Source of the DNA: Struthio camelus
Taxonomy: Eukaryota > Chordata > Aves > Struthioniformes > Struthionidae
DNA length: 64,000 nt
Reading direction: 5' to 3'
Assembly (NCBI RefSeq): GCF_040807025.1
Contig: NC_090942.1
Coordinates: forward strand, 81,015,987-81,079,986
Shown here: positions 1 through 13,900 of the stretch, in pieces
Numbering within the stretch: the first letter of the stretch is position 1
How the letters are laid out: each line of letters starts with the position of its first letter
Notes under the pieces: generated by a model
What the model was told of the DNA's origin: nothing
Databases searched by the model: none
Seen by the model: only the letters and a program-made list of their open reading frames with translations
Program-made: the position numbers and the translations under genes

Positions 1-700
1 GGGAAGTTTTCTTTTGGGGGGGGGGGAGGCGAGGAGAGAAAGAGGGGAAAAAAATCACTCGCTCTCCCCTTCCCTACGGCAAACAGCACCAAGGGTGAAG
101 TCAGTCTTCCTCAAACAGACCCACCACACAGGCGGCTTCCCCCAGGAACACCCTGCCCCCCCCCCGCTGCAGGCCCGGCCCCGCCGCCGCTCCTCGGGGC
201 GGGCAGCCGCGGCGGGAACCGGCCTCTCGCCAACGCCGAAGCCGCTGCCCCAAACCGGGCCTCGGCCCGGGACTTGCTCCCGCAGCCGCGAGCGGCCTCG
301 GTGACCGTTAAACGGCCGCGCGGGGCGGGGGGGAGGCTCGGGGCCCGCCGCCGCCGTTGCCTCACGACATGGCGGCGCGCGCCCACTCGGCGCCACCTGG
401 TGCCCAGGGCGGGTCCCGGCGGCCGGGGGCGGAGCGGGGACGCCTCGAGTCCATCTGGCCGATCTGCCCCTGCCGGAGGGAACGGCTCAGAGAGAGAAGC
501 CAAAACTGTGATCTTCCAAGCAAAAGCGCCAGCGTCCCCCCCTCTCTCTCTCTCTCCCTCCCTCCTCCCCCCCCCCCCCATACACGCGTTAGTGTTTGGG
601 GTGAATCAGAAGGCCGGTTTGCGCTGTTTCCACTCTGCTGCGGCCAAGCGTCTCACCTGGGCATGGTTAAAAGGGGCCTTAAGAAACGCTTTCTTGGGTC
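1..700. promoter_or_regulatory. CpG-rich promoter-like island at the window edge
   Basis: The first 700 bases are far richer in G+C and CpG than anything until the last LRP6 exon. The core at about 150-480 is packed with CG dinucleotides and GC-box-like strings, and there are G or C homopolymer runs at about 17-27, 157-167 and 565-578. This looks like a vertebrate CpG-island promoter that probably begins upstream of the window. BCL2L14, whose coding start lies 21 kb downstream on the + strand, needs at least one upstream untranslated exon, so this island could be its promoter. It could equally serve a gene or non-coding RNA on the other strand. I see no strong + strand splice donor inside it, and the open frames here look like by-products of high G+C. 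Promoter nature is likely; target gene and strand are inference. Confidence 0.6.
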
Positions 701-3549
701 ATAGGGCCACCAAGTAGGGATTAAGTTACTCGAGCAGTATCTGCTAGTCACGTTGCACCGACCGCGTGTTTCGACTTTGGGTTCAGCAGCAACATCACCT
801 TGAGCCTCCCAGGGCATGGGGGCACCTGCGTCTCCCCCCGCCTCCTTCTCCCCGCTTGGGAGGTTTGGCTTCCCTTTCCTCCCCTGCACAAAACCAGGAG
901 AAAGCGGTAGATTATTTCCTAGGATAAGCCTGTAACTTTGTCACTCTTCTGCACTAGGCTCAAAATTTTCCCCTAGTCAAGATGGGGGCAGTCTAATGTG
1001 TATGGACACCAGCTTTCTGCACATCTCTCTCTCTCTCTCTGTCTTGCATCACCTCCGCGATGCCTCAGATCTCCTGCCACTGCCATATGGATGCAATTCA
1101 CGTGCCTCAGCTGCTGCAAGGTTACAGAGCATTTCGATACAAGCGAGTACGTTCACCAAAACACTCAAGTCACAGACAGGACAGTTCCACAGCAAACTTT
1201 CAGCAGCAGAGACTAACCCAGCTGGTAGACTAAACTAGCCAGCTCAGGTGTTGGTAACATACGGCACTAACACACAAGAGTTCAAAGAGGAAAGTCTAAT
1301 TTACCCCCCTCACGAAACAGCCTTCCCTCCAGAATTAAAAATCCTTGCTGCACCACACCTTGTCTGACACCGTCACCGCACAGAAAGCCTGCACAGTGCC
1401 TTTCCTTGCCGTGGAGCACAAGGATGGCAATTCAGGAGATCTCACCCTGCAAGGGAGGAGCGAGCTAGCACCCGGCTGTGTCTGTGCGAAGGAAAAGGGG
1501 ATAGATGGGGCTGGGGGGTGAAGTGACTTTGTTGCTGAAAGATAGCAATCTTTCAGCAAAGTAAAAGCTTCTGATGAATGATGGGTCTTTAAAACATGCA
1601 TGCATTTGGAATATAGGTCTGACTAAATTCTAGCATAATTATTTCTGCCTCTTTCAGCTTTTCCTGCTTTTCAACAGCAATTACTCTTACATCCCATCTT
1701 AAAGAGCACGTAACATTTTCAGTAATAACTCTGCTGTTATCTTCCATTTCAGAAGAGCTGTTTTTCAGGAGAGCCTGCACATAGCTCTACCTGGTAACGT
1801 GACCAGGGCAGAAGGCTATGTTTTCCAAACTATAGACAGCTTTATTTTCTCTGCTGACGCTGTGGTGCAGCAATGGAAATGAGAAGGTGCTATGCTGCTG
1901 CAATGGGTTGCTATAGCATGACCAGCATTGTTAGATCTGGGGATGTTCAAGGCAGTACAATACTGCTAGTATTGCAAGTCTGAAGAATATCCTGCTCTTC
2001 CACTCTGGCAGACCAGAAAATCTTTGGCTTGCTGATTGTTTTTTGCTGTCAAAAGGACAGAGAAAGAAAAATAACAGGCAACTCCCAAACAACTCTCTCG
2101 CATTTGGAATGACTCCGTTGTGATTTTATTCAAGTCTGTGACTGAGATCTTACTGCTTTAGTTTTCTACACCTAGCAGTAGAGAGGGAGTTTGTGAGTAC
2201 GTGTCCATGTAAGCTGTGCTTGCAACAGATCTGAGCTAGCAAGCTGCAAAGGCCTTGGCCACAGTTCTAGCTTCCAAAGGTTATACTTGTACAGAACATC
2301 GCTCCCTTTCCCTGTAGCCATCACAAGGCTAGTGTCTAGCACACCACAATGAGAGTGGCTATGAGAAACAAGTAAAACAGAATTTGTAAAACAATGTTTC
2401 ATATGAAAAGAGAAAAACATTGGGTTGCTGTCCATAAATGAAATGAATTCTGAAGATATTTAAAATAGGGAATAAATAGCAAGGTTACAGAATATGGATA
2501 TCTTACCATTTTCTGAAGGAGTGATTGTGACTTCGTGTATCTCTGCACCTCTCTTCTGGCTCTCTGGGCATACATGGAAGAGAAGAGACAAATGGTTACG
2601 TCCTCAGGCACTAGTCTTTTGTGACATCCAAATGAGGATTCTGCTCACTCAGAGGAGATTTGATTTTACTTTAGATGTTTGCAGATGTCTTCCCCTTTTG
2701 AACATCTTTGATCAGTGGCCAAATGGTTAATGTTACATTTAAGAAATTGCTGGGCATCTGAATTCATTCTCATCAGAAGAAATGAGGACAGTTCACATGA
2801 CTGCGTCCTCAAGCTTCCATTCCCACAACACCACTGCTGCAACAGTTATTGATTCAAGATTTTTGTGTGTGGCTTTTTAAAGAGAAGATAAGCTATAGCA
2901 TGAAGCTTCAAGATTTAAAACGAACAGAAATAGCCCTGTAATAGATATTATTAAAAATACTGCGCAATAAAATCGTTTATTACTTGAAAGTCTTAAAAGT
3001 TCCTAACAGGAATCCAGCATGATTTGACCATTAGATTTAACCAAGGGAAATAGCTGAAGCAATAACCAGTGGTCTCCAGATCTATGTACTTTCCTTTAAG
3101 CGCATTCAGTCAGTCACAGGCAACTAGTGTCTGAAGTTCAGCCAGGTAAAGTTTAAGTCCTTGTGTTATAGGGGATGTCCAATTAAAGGATATAATTGGC
3201 CACTTCTGGCCACTTTATATATAAAAACAGGTCTGTGAAAGCAAGCATCAAGGAGTAGCCCAGGTATAACATAGGTCCAAGACCTATCCAGGAGACAGGG
3301 ATGAAAGGAGACACAGCAGGAGTGTGCAGGAGACACAGCTGCAGCATAGCACAGGCCAAGCTTGAGCTAGGACAGATCCCCTTAGCCTGTGGCATGGGTG
3401 CAGGGAGGCCCCAGGCAAGGCTGGTCAGGGCCAGGCTCCAGGGTGCTCACCTCCAGCTTCAAGAAGCTATCAAGGAGCAGCAGGAGTGGATCCACTTCAC
3501 AAAGGAGGACAAGCTGGGATCTGCTTTACAGGTACTTGTAGGCAACCGT
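701..3549. other. Non-coding stretch, no gene recognised
   Basis: No frame here resembles a known protein. The sequence is mostly AT-rich with short CT runs (about 1,024-1,041). The part at about 3,290-3,480 is more G+C-rich and may belong to the repeat that follows, but I could not align it to one. If the CpG island at 1-700 is the BCL2L14 promoter, this is intron 1 of that gene. Confidence 0.5.
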
Positions 3550-4900
3550 TAGATAATATCTTAGCCACCTCCTTGCTAGACCACCAAGCAAGGCCACTGC
3601 TCTCAATCTTAATTGGTAGGACATGCGCTCCAGGCTTTTTACTATGGGGTAGTCTTCTGCTGGAGCCTCTTAGGTTTCTCCACATCCTTCTTTGGACTTA
3701 GTGTTCCATGTGTGGCCTCACCTGGACTAAGTAGCAGGGGGTAGTAACTTACCTTGGTCACCTGGCCATGTTCTTCCTAATGTGGCCCAGTTTGCGGTTT
3801 GCTGTACTTCCAATGAGAGTGCCCTATTGGCTCTTATTCAACCTGGCAACCACCGTAATAACCCCAAGTCCTTTTCAGCAGGGCTACTGCTCAGCCCGTT
3901 GATTCGCAGCCTGTACTGATACACAGGGCCGCTGGCATGGGGAGGGGTGGAACTTCACACTAGTCTTTACTGAGGTCCCTTGAGAGGTTTTTGTTGGCCC
4001 TTTCCTTGAGGCTGTCAAGGTCTCTCTGGACTGGGGCTCTGCACTTTATGTCTGCCACTCTGCCTGTTTTTGTGTTGTCTGCAGAGTTCCTGAGGGACAA
4101 CTCTATGTTCGCGTCCAGGTCGCTGATTAAGGTGTTGAACAATATGAGCCCCAATACTGACTCTCAGGCTACTCTACTTTTTATAGGGTGCCAGTCAGGT
4201 GCTGTTCCATTAAACACCAGCCTTTGAGCCTGGCAGTCCAGCCAGTTTTCAAACGACCTAGCAATTTTTTTGCCTGCCGCATACTTCCTCAGCTTCCAAA
4301 TGTGAATGCTGTAAGAGATGCTGTCAAAAGCCTTATGAAAGTCAAGGCAAGTTACATCCACCGCTCTCTCCTCACCCATAACCAGTCATTTCCTTATAGA
4401 AAGCAATTTCACTGGGTAAGCATGATTTGGTGTTGATAAAACCATGCTGAGCATTCCTGATCATATTGTTGTCCATGGTGTGCTTGAACATGGATTCCCA
4501 GAGGACATGTTCCACAATTTTTCCAGGGACTGAGAAGGGGCTGACTGGCTTCTAGTTCCCCAAGTCCACATTCCTGCATTTTCAGAAGATGGATGTAACG
4601 TTAGCCTTTTTCTTCTCCTTCCAAATCATACTGGGCCGCATGGAAATTAGGGAACAGGCTCTGCCTGTAGAGATTGGTGCAAATAAGATATTGAATGCTT
4701 TTGCCTTTTCTGTATTGTCTATCTCCAGATTGTCTCCCACATCCATCAGCGGACCCACGTTTTCTTTGAATTCCCTTTGGCAAGTGGCGTACAGTTTGAG
4801 GTAGCCCTTTGCTAGTTTTGACTCAGGCTGGGCTTTGGCTTTTTGTCTTTTGTCTGTACCTAAGCAATGCCTTTATACATTGCGTTTGTTGGTACATAAA
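3550..4900 (-). mobile_element. Old, broken CR1-type LINE copy with reverse transcriptase remnants
   Basis: Read on the minus strand, this segment holds pieces of a non-LTR retrotransposon reverse transcriptase. Around 4,323-4,343 the translation reads DFHKAFD, the RT motif with the first catalytic aspartate. Nearby, around 4,230-4,260, it reads ENWLDCQAQR, as in chicken-repeat-1 polymerases. Around 4,100-4,154 a second block reads LILFNTLISDLDANIE, and at about 4,074-4,085 the usual F-A-D-D active-site box has decayed to S-A-D-N. These blocks lie in different frames with stops between them, so the copy is dead. The nucleotide pattern at 3,650-3,900 and 4,440-4,860 also fits the CR1 ORF2 region I remember from birds. 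The ends are approximate because divergence is high. Confidence 0.8.
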
Positions 4901-7900
4901 GCACTTGTTGCACAATTCCCTGCTTCCCCCACAATGGAATGGTTTGCCCCCGAGTTCTCCATGACTTCTGTTTACAAATCAGCCAGATCTCCTGAGCACC
5001 TTTCTGCTTCAGGGCTGATTCCACAGAGCAGTCTAACTGGAAATTCCCTGAATGAGCCAAAACTCGCTCAGTGGGGAGTCCAAACTGCTCCTTACTTTTC
5101 CCAGCCCTCCTCTGGAGCCTACACTCCGGCAGAGGGCACAACAGGCAACAGAGAATAGTTTTGCCTTGAATCGCCACAGCAAATTTCATCAGAGCCCTTA
5201 GAAGAAAACAACACTAGCTTCAGGACAAAATAAAGAAGAAAAAAAAAAGATTTCATGAGGTTACCCAATTTGGAATTGCCTTGTTCTCATTGGAAGTGAT
5301 ATCAAAATCTTTAAAGCTGCAGATGGGCAGTGCTAGAACTGGTTTGACAATGGGAAAAAGAAGGGGAAATTCCCAGTGAGTTCCTCTCTGACAAGAGAAC
5401 AGAACGAAAAATGTAATGGTTGATCAATATTCAGACTGTGCCTATGGAGTTTGTAAGGTGAAAAACAATTTTTAATTTTCCAGTTATTGGTCACTGTGTC
5501 TGAATGAAGTGTCCGAAGATGCTATTTGTCATGTAGCCCTTGGGCTGTGATTAGGGGTAGCAGTCCGAACTTCCAACAGCTTTCCTCATTGATGCAGTGA
5601 TCAACCCAGCTCTGCAGAGTGGGTGCAGAGTGGGTGGAGGTTAATAGAAAATATAGTAGACTCAGGGAGACTGTACTGTTTCTATCTCTGTCTCTGATAC
5701 ACTGTGTGACCCCTGTGAACACATCCCACCACTCCTTTTTGTCTTGTCTGCTCAGACATGGGTCAGGGATTGCTGGTTGCTACTGAACAGCTGGGCTTTG
5801 GTGGTGGGTAAGCTCTCAGTTGTGGTAGTGACCAGAGCTGCGTGATTGAGATCGCCATGCAGGGCCTAATAAAACCATGCTGTACGGTGCATGCCTTTTT
5901 GTCTGGCTATTAAGCAGACAGCAATTTTAGTCCATGCTTCCTTCCTCCTCTCCCCCCTCTCACATACGATCCTCCCTTCTGTCACAAATGGGCTGAATCT
6001 GTCTTATTATTCCAAAAGGTTTACTAGGCAGAACGTATAAGGCACTAGGGGAAATGCTGTCATTAGAAAACCATTGCTGTCAGTCCTCCTGGCACAGGAA
6101 AGTCTATTGACAGAGCAGGAATGCAGCAGCTGGGACCAGGCTTGGACACGGGGAACCAGGTGTTCCTCCTCCTTCAGCGATGAAGAAAGGCAAGAGAAGA
6201 TCTTAGTCAGGCTGCATTGACTGCAGTCCAAATAAGAGCCATTAGCAAGCTGCTCTTTTCTCCGCTGTGATAGAAGCACAAAAATAGGTCTGTTGCTAGC
6301 TCCAGAGAGAAGAGGTTGATCTTTAAACCAAAAGGCTCAGTGACTGGGGGGAAGGGGGCCTGTATCTTTAAAGCCAGGTAGAGGGGAAGCTACAGCTCAT
6401 TACTCTGTTTTATATAGCCATTATTATTTTCTGGGTTATTTAATCGCATGCAGATGTTTGAAGGGCCTATTCAGCCTTCAGCAAGGAAAAGGCTTTTCTC
6501 CTTTTCTGTGACTGCAAGATTTTCAGGAAAGGACAATGCCCTCTCATGTGTGTGGACAGCATTCAGCATATGATAAATATTACCGGAATATACATGATTT
6601 GTATGAAAACTGGTAGAAGCCTGACTTGGTTAATAGCACTGATCTTGCTAACAAATTCTAGACACTCTTGATCCAAGAAAGGGCATTTTAAATATTTAAT
6701 AGTGAATCTTTGAACTTTTCTTTAATATCCAAAGCTGGATTGAATGCCATGCTTCTATGAGACATAAGGACATATTATTTTAGCCATAAAAGCAATGCTT
6801 AGTTAAAACTTGGATGCTTTTTTTAATCTAAAGAGTCCATTATAAAGTTAATCTCAAGCAGCTTTCAGAAAATCTCTCCAATGTTTTCAGCATCTCTGTT
6901 CAGTGAGTAGAACTTGTTGCATGTCTTTTTTGTGACCACCTCTTTAAAAAAGGTAAAGCAAAAGCCCACCAAAATCTCACAACCAGTGAGAAAGAGTGAC
7001 ACTTGGAAATCCTAGGAGCTGTCAGAGTTATGAAGAAATTTAAAAAATAATATTCTCATTACACGTACACACACAAATTTCTGTTTAAAATAACTTGAAA
7101 GTCACTTTGAAATTCAAATGGCTCTCACCATATCTATCAAGAGGTTTGAGGTTTCAGCACAGAACTGACTTACACCTGATACTCTGCTAATGAAGTCAAT
7201 TAGAAAGTCTTCTAGTAATTTATTAGGAGCCTAGGTTCTGTTTTCAGTTAGTTGAGCGCTACAGACTGTTACTTCTGAAAGTGAGACTTGGTGCCTTGAA
7301 TGCTTATGAAAGTATACACCCTGCATCATTTCTCAAAAATACTGAATCTCCAAAGCATGTATCCATCTTCACTCTAAAAATGGAATATAATTAATATTGT
7401 TCCCCTCCCCCTCAAGAAACAAGCAGTAAGGCAGGGTATCTTTTGGAATAGAATGGGAATTGAGACAAATAAAATTCAGAGCTGCTATGTTGGAGGAAAT
7501 TCTGCTATTTGAATATCTTGTTTTCCCCCAGCTTGTGACAGAAAGTTGAAGACAAGTTTTCATTGAATAAAGTATTTTGGGTCAAAGCAAAACTAAGTAT
7601 TGTACATGCATGACTGCATGGCTATGCATTGCCCCGGACATGTTGTAGCCCTGTGCTGCAGTGTAGTCAGGCGGGTCACCCCAGTGCCTTGAGCTCCTCA
7701 GCATTTCCAGATCCCCCAACCCAGACCAGCCCCATATGGGGAGGTGACTGTGTTAGAGGAGCTGCTGCTCTCAAGGGCACTGCAACCAGGACACAAAATG
7801 GGACTGAAACGACAACTCCCATGAAGACAGGCAGCGCCCGGCCAGGCGGTTAAACATCAGTGTGATTGAAAACAGAAGTTTGAACACGTGTGAGTTCACG

Positions 7901-10900
7901 GAGATAAAATACAACAATTTGGTTTCGAGGGAAGACGATTCATTTCAATCCTGATTCCCCCTCCAAGGTTTTTTTTTTTTTTTGTCAGTTATTCAATAGA
8001 ACTGAAATAATTTCAGTGGGAAACCCTTTACCAACTTCTATGGGGAGTCAGGTGCTACAAGTGCTCAATGTCTGTATCTAGGTAACCAATGTCATTAGAC
8101 AATCCTCAAGAAGAGCATTAGATGTTTCAAAGGACAGTAAAACAAGTTGTAATGCTCTGTAAAGGCTTCCTTTTCCTGGCTTTTTAGTGAGCAGACAGTC
8201 CAAATATTACAGCCAACGCAGCCTGGTCTGCCCCTTGTTAACATCTATGTCTTAAGAGTTTCCAGTTGAAAAAAGGTGTAGAGAACAATACTGTTATTGG
8301 GAGGGACAGTACCTCAGTCCCACCTACATTTGCAGGAGGCCCCACTGTTTTCCACAGGGCTCTGGACAAACCCCCGTGGTCCACCCAGTTTAAATCCATT
8401 TACAGAGTCAAGACCCTCATAGCAGCATGGAGTTTTGAAGATTTACAGCACTCCAGAAGTGCTAAGTTTTATGATTAATGGACCAACAAATGCCAGAGAA
8501 GTAGGAAGATTGGAAACCCAGTATCTGTCTCTCGGAGGAAAAGACCCTTGTGCACACAGATGGTAGGTTTTAACTTAAATGGAGAAAGCAGCTTTTATTG
8601 TCAACGTTAGAAAAAAGGTAATAATTCCCAGAGGTTTGCACAAAATGGATATCCCAAAGTTCAGAAACCGTACTGCTTCCTCAGGAAGACAAGGATTTTA
8701 TTCCATACATTGCTTTGGGAATTGCTATCCTAATTTGACACAAAAAGATAAAGCCTTAATCTTTTAACTATTGAGGCTTATAGATCTGCCATCTATGTTA
8801 TCCACCAAGGCTTTTCCCACCTTCTGGTAGCTGTGCAAAGAGTGGCAGTTTGGGTCGTTTTGGGATAGTTTCTATTCTGACACAGAGTTTTTCTCTGAAC
8901 TGGAAATCTTGCTAAAATACCACTCTTCTGTAAAAATCCTGAGCAAAGAATTTATTCCATTTGACCTGTGAGGATAAGTAATCAACACAGACTGTAACTG
9001 TGACTCTGTCGGTCTCTGTTCCCCTTGATTCATATGGTTTCATTCAGCTTGTGCTTTCCAGTTCCATAATTCCTCTCTAAAATGGTTTTGCCTTTGCAGC
9101 CATTGACTGCAGTGAGTCAATACTATACACATTTCCTACCTGATGCTCATGAAAGTTTTCCATTTAAAAAAAAGAAAAAATCCTGTCTCTGCTTACATAA
9201 GGATGTATTCATAGCACTTCAAATGTCAGTGGTGAACAGAAGAAATTAAGACTTTCCCTGTGGCTCAGGTACATCATAGCCCAATGAGTTAACCTGTGAC
9301 AGCTGAGCTGTGATAACTGCACATCTATCTCAGTTGGACATCCAAGGAAATCTTTTTATCTTGCATGTATGAAAAACACATGTAGGAAGTTACTGAAACT
9401 CCTTCAATGCATATGAAGTAATTCTCCGTTACACAGTGAAATGTAAATATGCAACAATATGCAAAAAAATAATATACAGTGGCAGGAGACACAAGCACCC
9501 CAAACAGTTCAGTGACATTGGGAAAATACTCCTTTGTGGGTGAAAGATTTGTTGCAGCCCTAGTGTTGTGCACTACACACCTCCCCTGAAAATGGCCAGA
9601 ACCACAAAACTGCTGAGGGTCGGCATGCCACTAAATTTCCACATAGGCCTAGGGGGCAGTATTTTTAAGTTATTGCACAAGTTTTGCATTGGTCCTTTCC
9701 AGACTGAATTTCACCCCAAAGTGAGGATTTGTCCATAATTGGAGGGAGCCCTGATTTCAACAGCGTGTGGCTGCTCAACTGTAGGTTCCCAGGGTAGTCA
9801 AGGGTAGGGTTGGCTCTATCATGGTATTGTGCTGAAGGAGGTAAATCAGTGGCTGAGCTGCGTTATTCAAAGCTTTAATATGGTCTTTGGTTTTGTTAGA
9901 TGTTGGGCTTTATTTCACACAATTGATTCCAAAGGCCATTGGCCCAAGGATCATTCAAATGTGAAAATACTTTCCAAAGACAACTGTATATGATTTTTTA
10001 GGTTTACACCTATCTCATATTTCATTCTTAATCCAGACACTTAAACATTTTGGGTTTTTTTTTTCCTATATAAAACCATGGGATTAAGAAAAAACAAACC
10101 AAAACATCAATTTTTTGTGCCCTTGCTTAGAGAGTTTTTTTGGCTGGTAAAAAATTACCAGCGGCTCTTAGGCAAACTCTTCTTATAGAAAAGGCTGGGA
10201 AAAAAAGGGGTCGTAACTAAAACCCTGTTATGCTATGCTAATTCTTAGGCTCTGGAATACATCCTTGCCCTGTAGGGCTGGCGGCAGTCTACACCAGCCT
10301 AAAACAAACTGGTTTCAGGACAGGGTAGGGGGGCTGGAAAAAATGCCTTTGCCGGAAATGTGCTGAGCTGCAGGTCAGGAGCAGGACAAAAAGTAACCGT
10401 ATATAGCTGTATTTTAGTTCCTTAATCTTTCCCTGAAGCTACTTTCTCTCTTACACATACACATAAACTTCGTAATCTTAAGTAGAAGAACTGAAGAACG
10501 CCTGTGTCTCACCAGTTGCTTTTCTTTTCCAGCAGCGGCATCAAATTCAACTCCCATTCTGACCGTATAGCAGAGAAACTAGTTAATTTAACCATGAGGT
10601 TCTTTATTTACAGAGAGGGCAAATTTTCAAATCTGCACAAGTGTAATCGTGCTCTTTCTCCTTACGTTGCACCAACTGCAGGGAGTGTGCACCGCCAGCG
10701 CACTCTATGAGAGTCGGTGACCACTGGGTGTCGCTGCCCGATGCCTTTTTCTCTGCCGGCTTTGCACAAGGGTTTGTTCACATTAACAGGGGGAAAATCA
10801 CATCCAAGAGGAAAATCTGCCCACGTTCCCTACAGAAAACTCTTTGGTATTCAGCTGCCCGGACCTTCATCCTTCTGGAGGCAGCGCTTCTTGTGCTGCT

Positions 10901-13900
10901 ATCGGCAGCATTTTGCTCCCCACCTTCACTGGGAGTATTTCCCACCTGGAACCAAGAGCTGATTTTCCTCTCTGCTTGGAAGTTTCCCACCCCTCTGGTG
11001 TGCTTGACCTGCACCGAGGTTACAGGCATCTCTGGGCCTGAAGATGGATATGTGAGCAGTCAGAGTGAGCCTAGTCTGCTTGACAGTGCCCTTTTATACC
11101 CACAAAGATCTGCGCATTCATTAGCAGAAGGCACTGCTTGCCGACTGAGTAGGAGCCTGCAGTGCCCAGCCCGTGCAGATGCACAAGGACCACCAGTGCT
11201 GCTGAAAGCTGCCGAGATTCATGAATCTTCCCTGAAGTCTGGCTAATGATTACTTTGTCTGGTTTGGTGGTTCTCTTGTTCCCCTACTCTTCCTTGGTGA
11301 ATGGTGCCGTTTTCTAGGTTTCAGTTAGAAAAAGCTCCTTCAGGTAGAACCATCAGGTCTACAAAGGCATGTTACCCTCAGGTGTTTCAAATTTGTAAGG
11401 CAAGAACTACTTAAATGTTGAAGTTGCTCAGAGCATTTCAACTAAAAGTAGATGAATGTTTAGATTGTATTTTGGTTAAAAATAAACAAAAAGCACCTTT
11501 CCATGCCTCAGAACAACCATTTTTTTTCCCTCTCTGACTTATTTTTCCCCACTGGAAAAAACTAGCTTCTGTCACCAGAGGGCACAAGCTCTTCCCAGTT
11601 TTTGAGGGGGAATAATACCTCTAATACTTTTGGTTCAATACATGTAGTAACAATCAATTCCCATAGGCAATCTGAAAGTCAGTGAAAAAAGTGGTTTTAT
11701 TTTTAAGTGTCCTTTTATAGACTGTGCAAATCCAAGGCTGGGGGACTGAGAATTTTAAGTTGGAAAGCAGAAACAAAACTGAAACTAGCTCATAGCTGAC
11801 TTAGATTGTCCAAAGAGGGAAACGAAAAAAAGCTTAAAGCAGCTTATTCCTTTTGGAGCCGATGTCAAGCATCTGGCTAGGTTGTCTAAAGGTAGAGAAG
11901 ATATTTTAACAAGGGGTGGAGGAGTCAAATAAGACAGATGGCAAACAGAAAAGGTAAGAAACCTAAGAAGGTAATATGGGGCAACTGCAGGAAACAGTTA
12001 CTAATATCCATATTACCAGCAAAACAGAGAACTTAGTTCAGGTCTTAATTTAAGAAGTAGCATGAAGGGACTGAGAACTGGATGTCAACCTCCTGTAAAA
12101 CAGGAATTATACTGTCATTATTCAGAATTTTTGCTCTTCTGTCCTTTTCCATGGAAGGCTATTAAAATAAATTTTCCTTGGTAGGAAAAGCTGGGGGAGG
12201 AAAACAGCAAAGCACAACAAAACAGAAATAATTAAAGTGCATTAAAAATATATTCTATTGTATCTATATAAGTTTCCCTTTTACATACATCTTGCCTCCA
12301 GACAACTGGGTCTGTTTGCAGTTCTACTTTGTCTGAAAAAGCTGCTGCCTAAATGAAAAGTGGAGTCCTTTCCACTGAAATGAAAAGTGGGTCAGATCGA
12401 GCCTCTTCTTACACCCGTATCTGCCCATCTTGCCTGCTGCATGCTTTGAAATATCCCTGCTCCTAGTATGGCTTCATAACAGACATAGTCAGGTCCCTCC
12501 AGCCATAGATTTTAGATACACAGAGTATCCAAGTATTTTGATTTAAAAGTATTCCCAGAATGGCTACTCTTAAAAGCATAGGGATGTTCTTGGCCTGAGA
12601 TGGGCCACTGCAGAAACGGATGCAAGTGATGGGTTGGGTGAGTAGCAGCATGTCAGAAGAGGTCATTGCTACATGGATAGTGATGCTGATGCTTCCTCAA
12701 CAGCACAAGGTTTGGCTTTGCTGGGGTATTTCAGAAGTTATGCATGGATGCGTATCCAGCTCTGGTTACAAGGTCAACAAAATGCCAAGTGGAGAAACAG
12801 CCAAAATTTTCCTGCCTTCTTATGGTGTGACTCGGGACTACAATGCAATAACTTCTATAGGAATAGAATATATAAAGTAGAGCAGAGCCAACATTAGTAT
12901 GCTTTTTCTCAATCCTCTCCCTTTTCGAATGATGCTATAAAATACAAAATAGCACTTTTAAAGGGATGATTGTTTAGTTCTTTTTTTTCTACTTCAACAG
13001 GCTACCCTGTTCTTTTATGGGGCCTCAAATATTGCTTTTCCTCCCTCTTAGTAAGGTAATCTGCAAAATAATCTGGTTTTGGAGAAATACATTCTGCATT
13101 GGGCTATGGCATATGTTTAAAAAGAAAATGAAAACTGTGAAGCTTTTGCACTGCACAGAATGACAGATTGTTAATAATCCATCATATGCAGGCTTTACAT
13201 CTGCCGTTATTGGTCTGAGGTCAATTGGCCCTAGTAAAGCAGGAAGGAAATTGGAAGCTTCAGTGAACACGAACAAAAAGCTTCTATAAGCCTGCAAAGT
13301 GAACCCGAAGCCAGTATTCCCTGGAAATGCAAACTTTGGCTCCATTCACGTTTCTGTTTCTACTAGTAAATTCCTCACTTCACAGAAAAGTCACCAGGCA
13401 CACATTTTCTTTGTAACAATTGTAATCGCAGATAAAGGCACAGCCTCAGTTGTGTTGTTGCTGGGAAGGGATCCCTTCCTGACCCGAATGAGGCGCACCA
13501 CGCTGCAACGCTGTGGCCAGCTCTCTTCGACAGATAAATGAAAGCTTTCACCCTTTCACATGCATCAGGCCTGTCCTAACTTGTAACTTCATCAAGGAGC
13601 TTATTTAGAAAATGGAAGCTCACTGACATGGTGAAAAGCCCTCTTAAACTGCTTTTGACCTAATTAACTTGTAGTTACTTATGCCTATAACTAGATCACA
13701 GTTTTGGCCTAAGAGTTATGATAGCTGCAGAAGCAAAATCCATGTGAAGCAATACCGTGTCACTGTTATGAGAATTGTAACAATCTCGTCTAATTAATGT
13801 TTAATGTGATTTTGAATAAAAGCAATAAAATATGAAAAAACACAGCATTGAATTGCTGTTTATAGAGGAAGAGGTGTACCTACTTTCAGAACATCTCAGG

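Noticed and set aside
111-717. Several frames of 96-156 codons in the CpG island
   Set aside because: High G+C lowers stop frequency on both strands; the products are Pro/Arg/Gly-rich with no family resemblance.
7800-7830. ACAACTCCCATGAAG string resembling a ZNF143 (SBS) promoter motif
   Set aside because: Only a partial match, with no CpG island or transcript start nearby.
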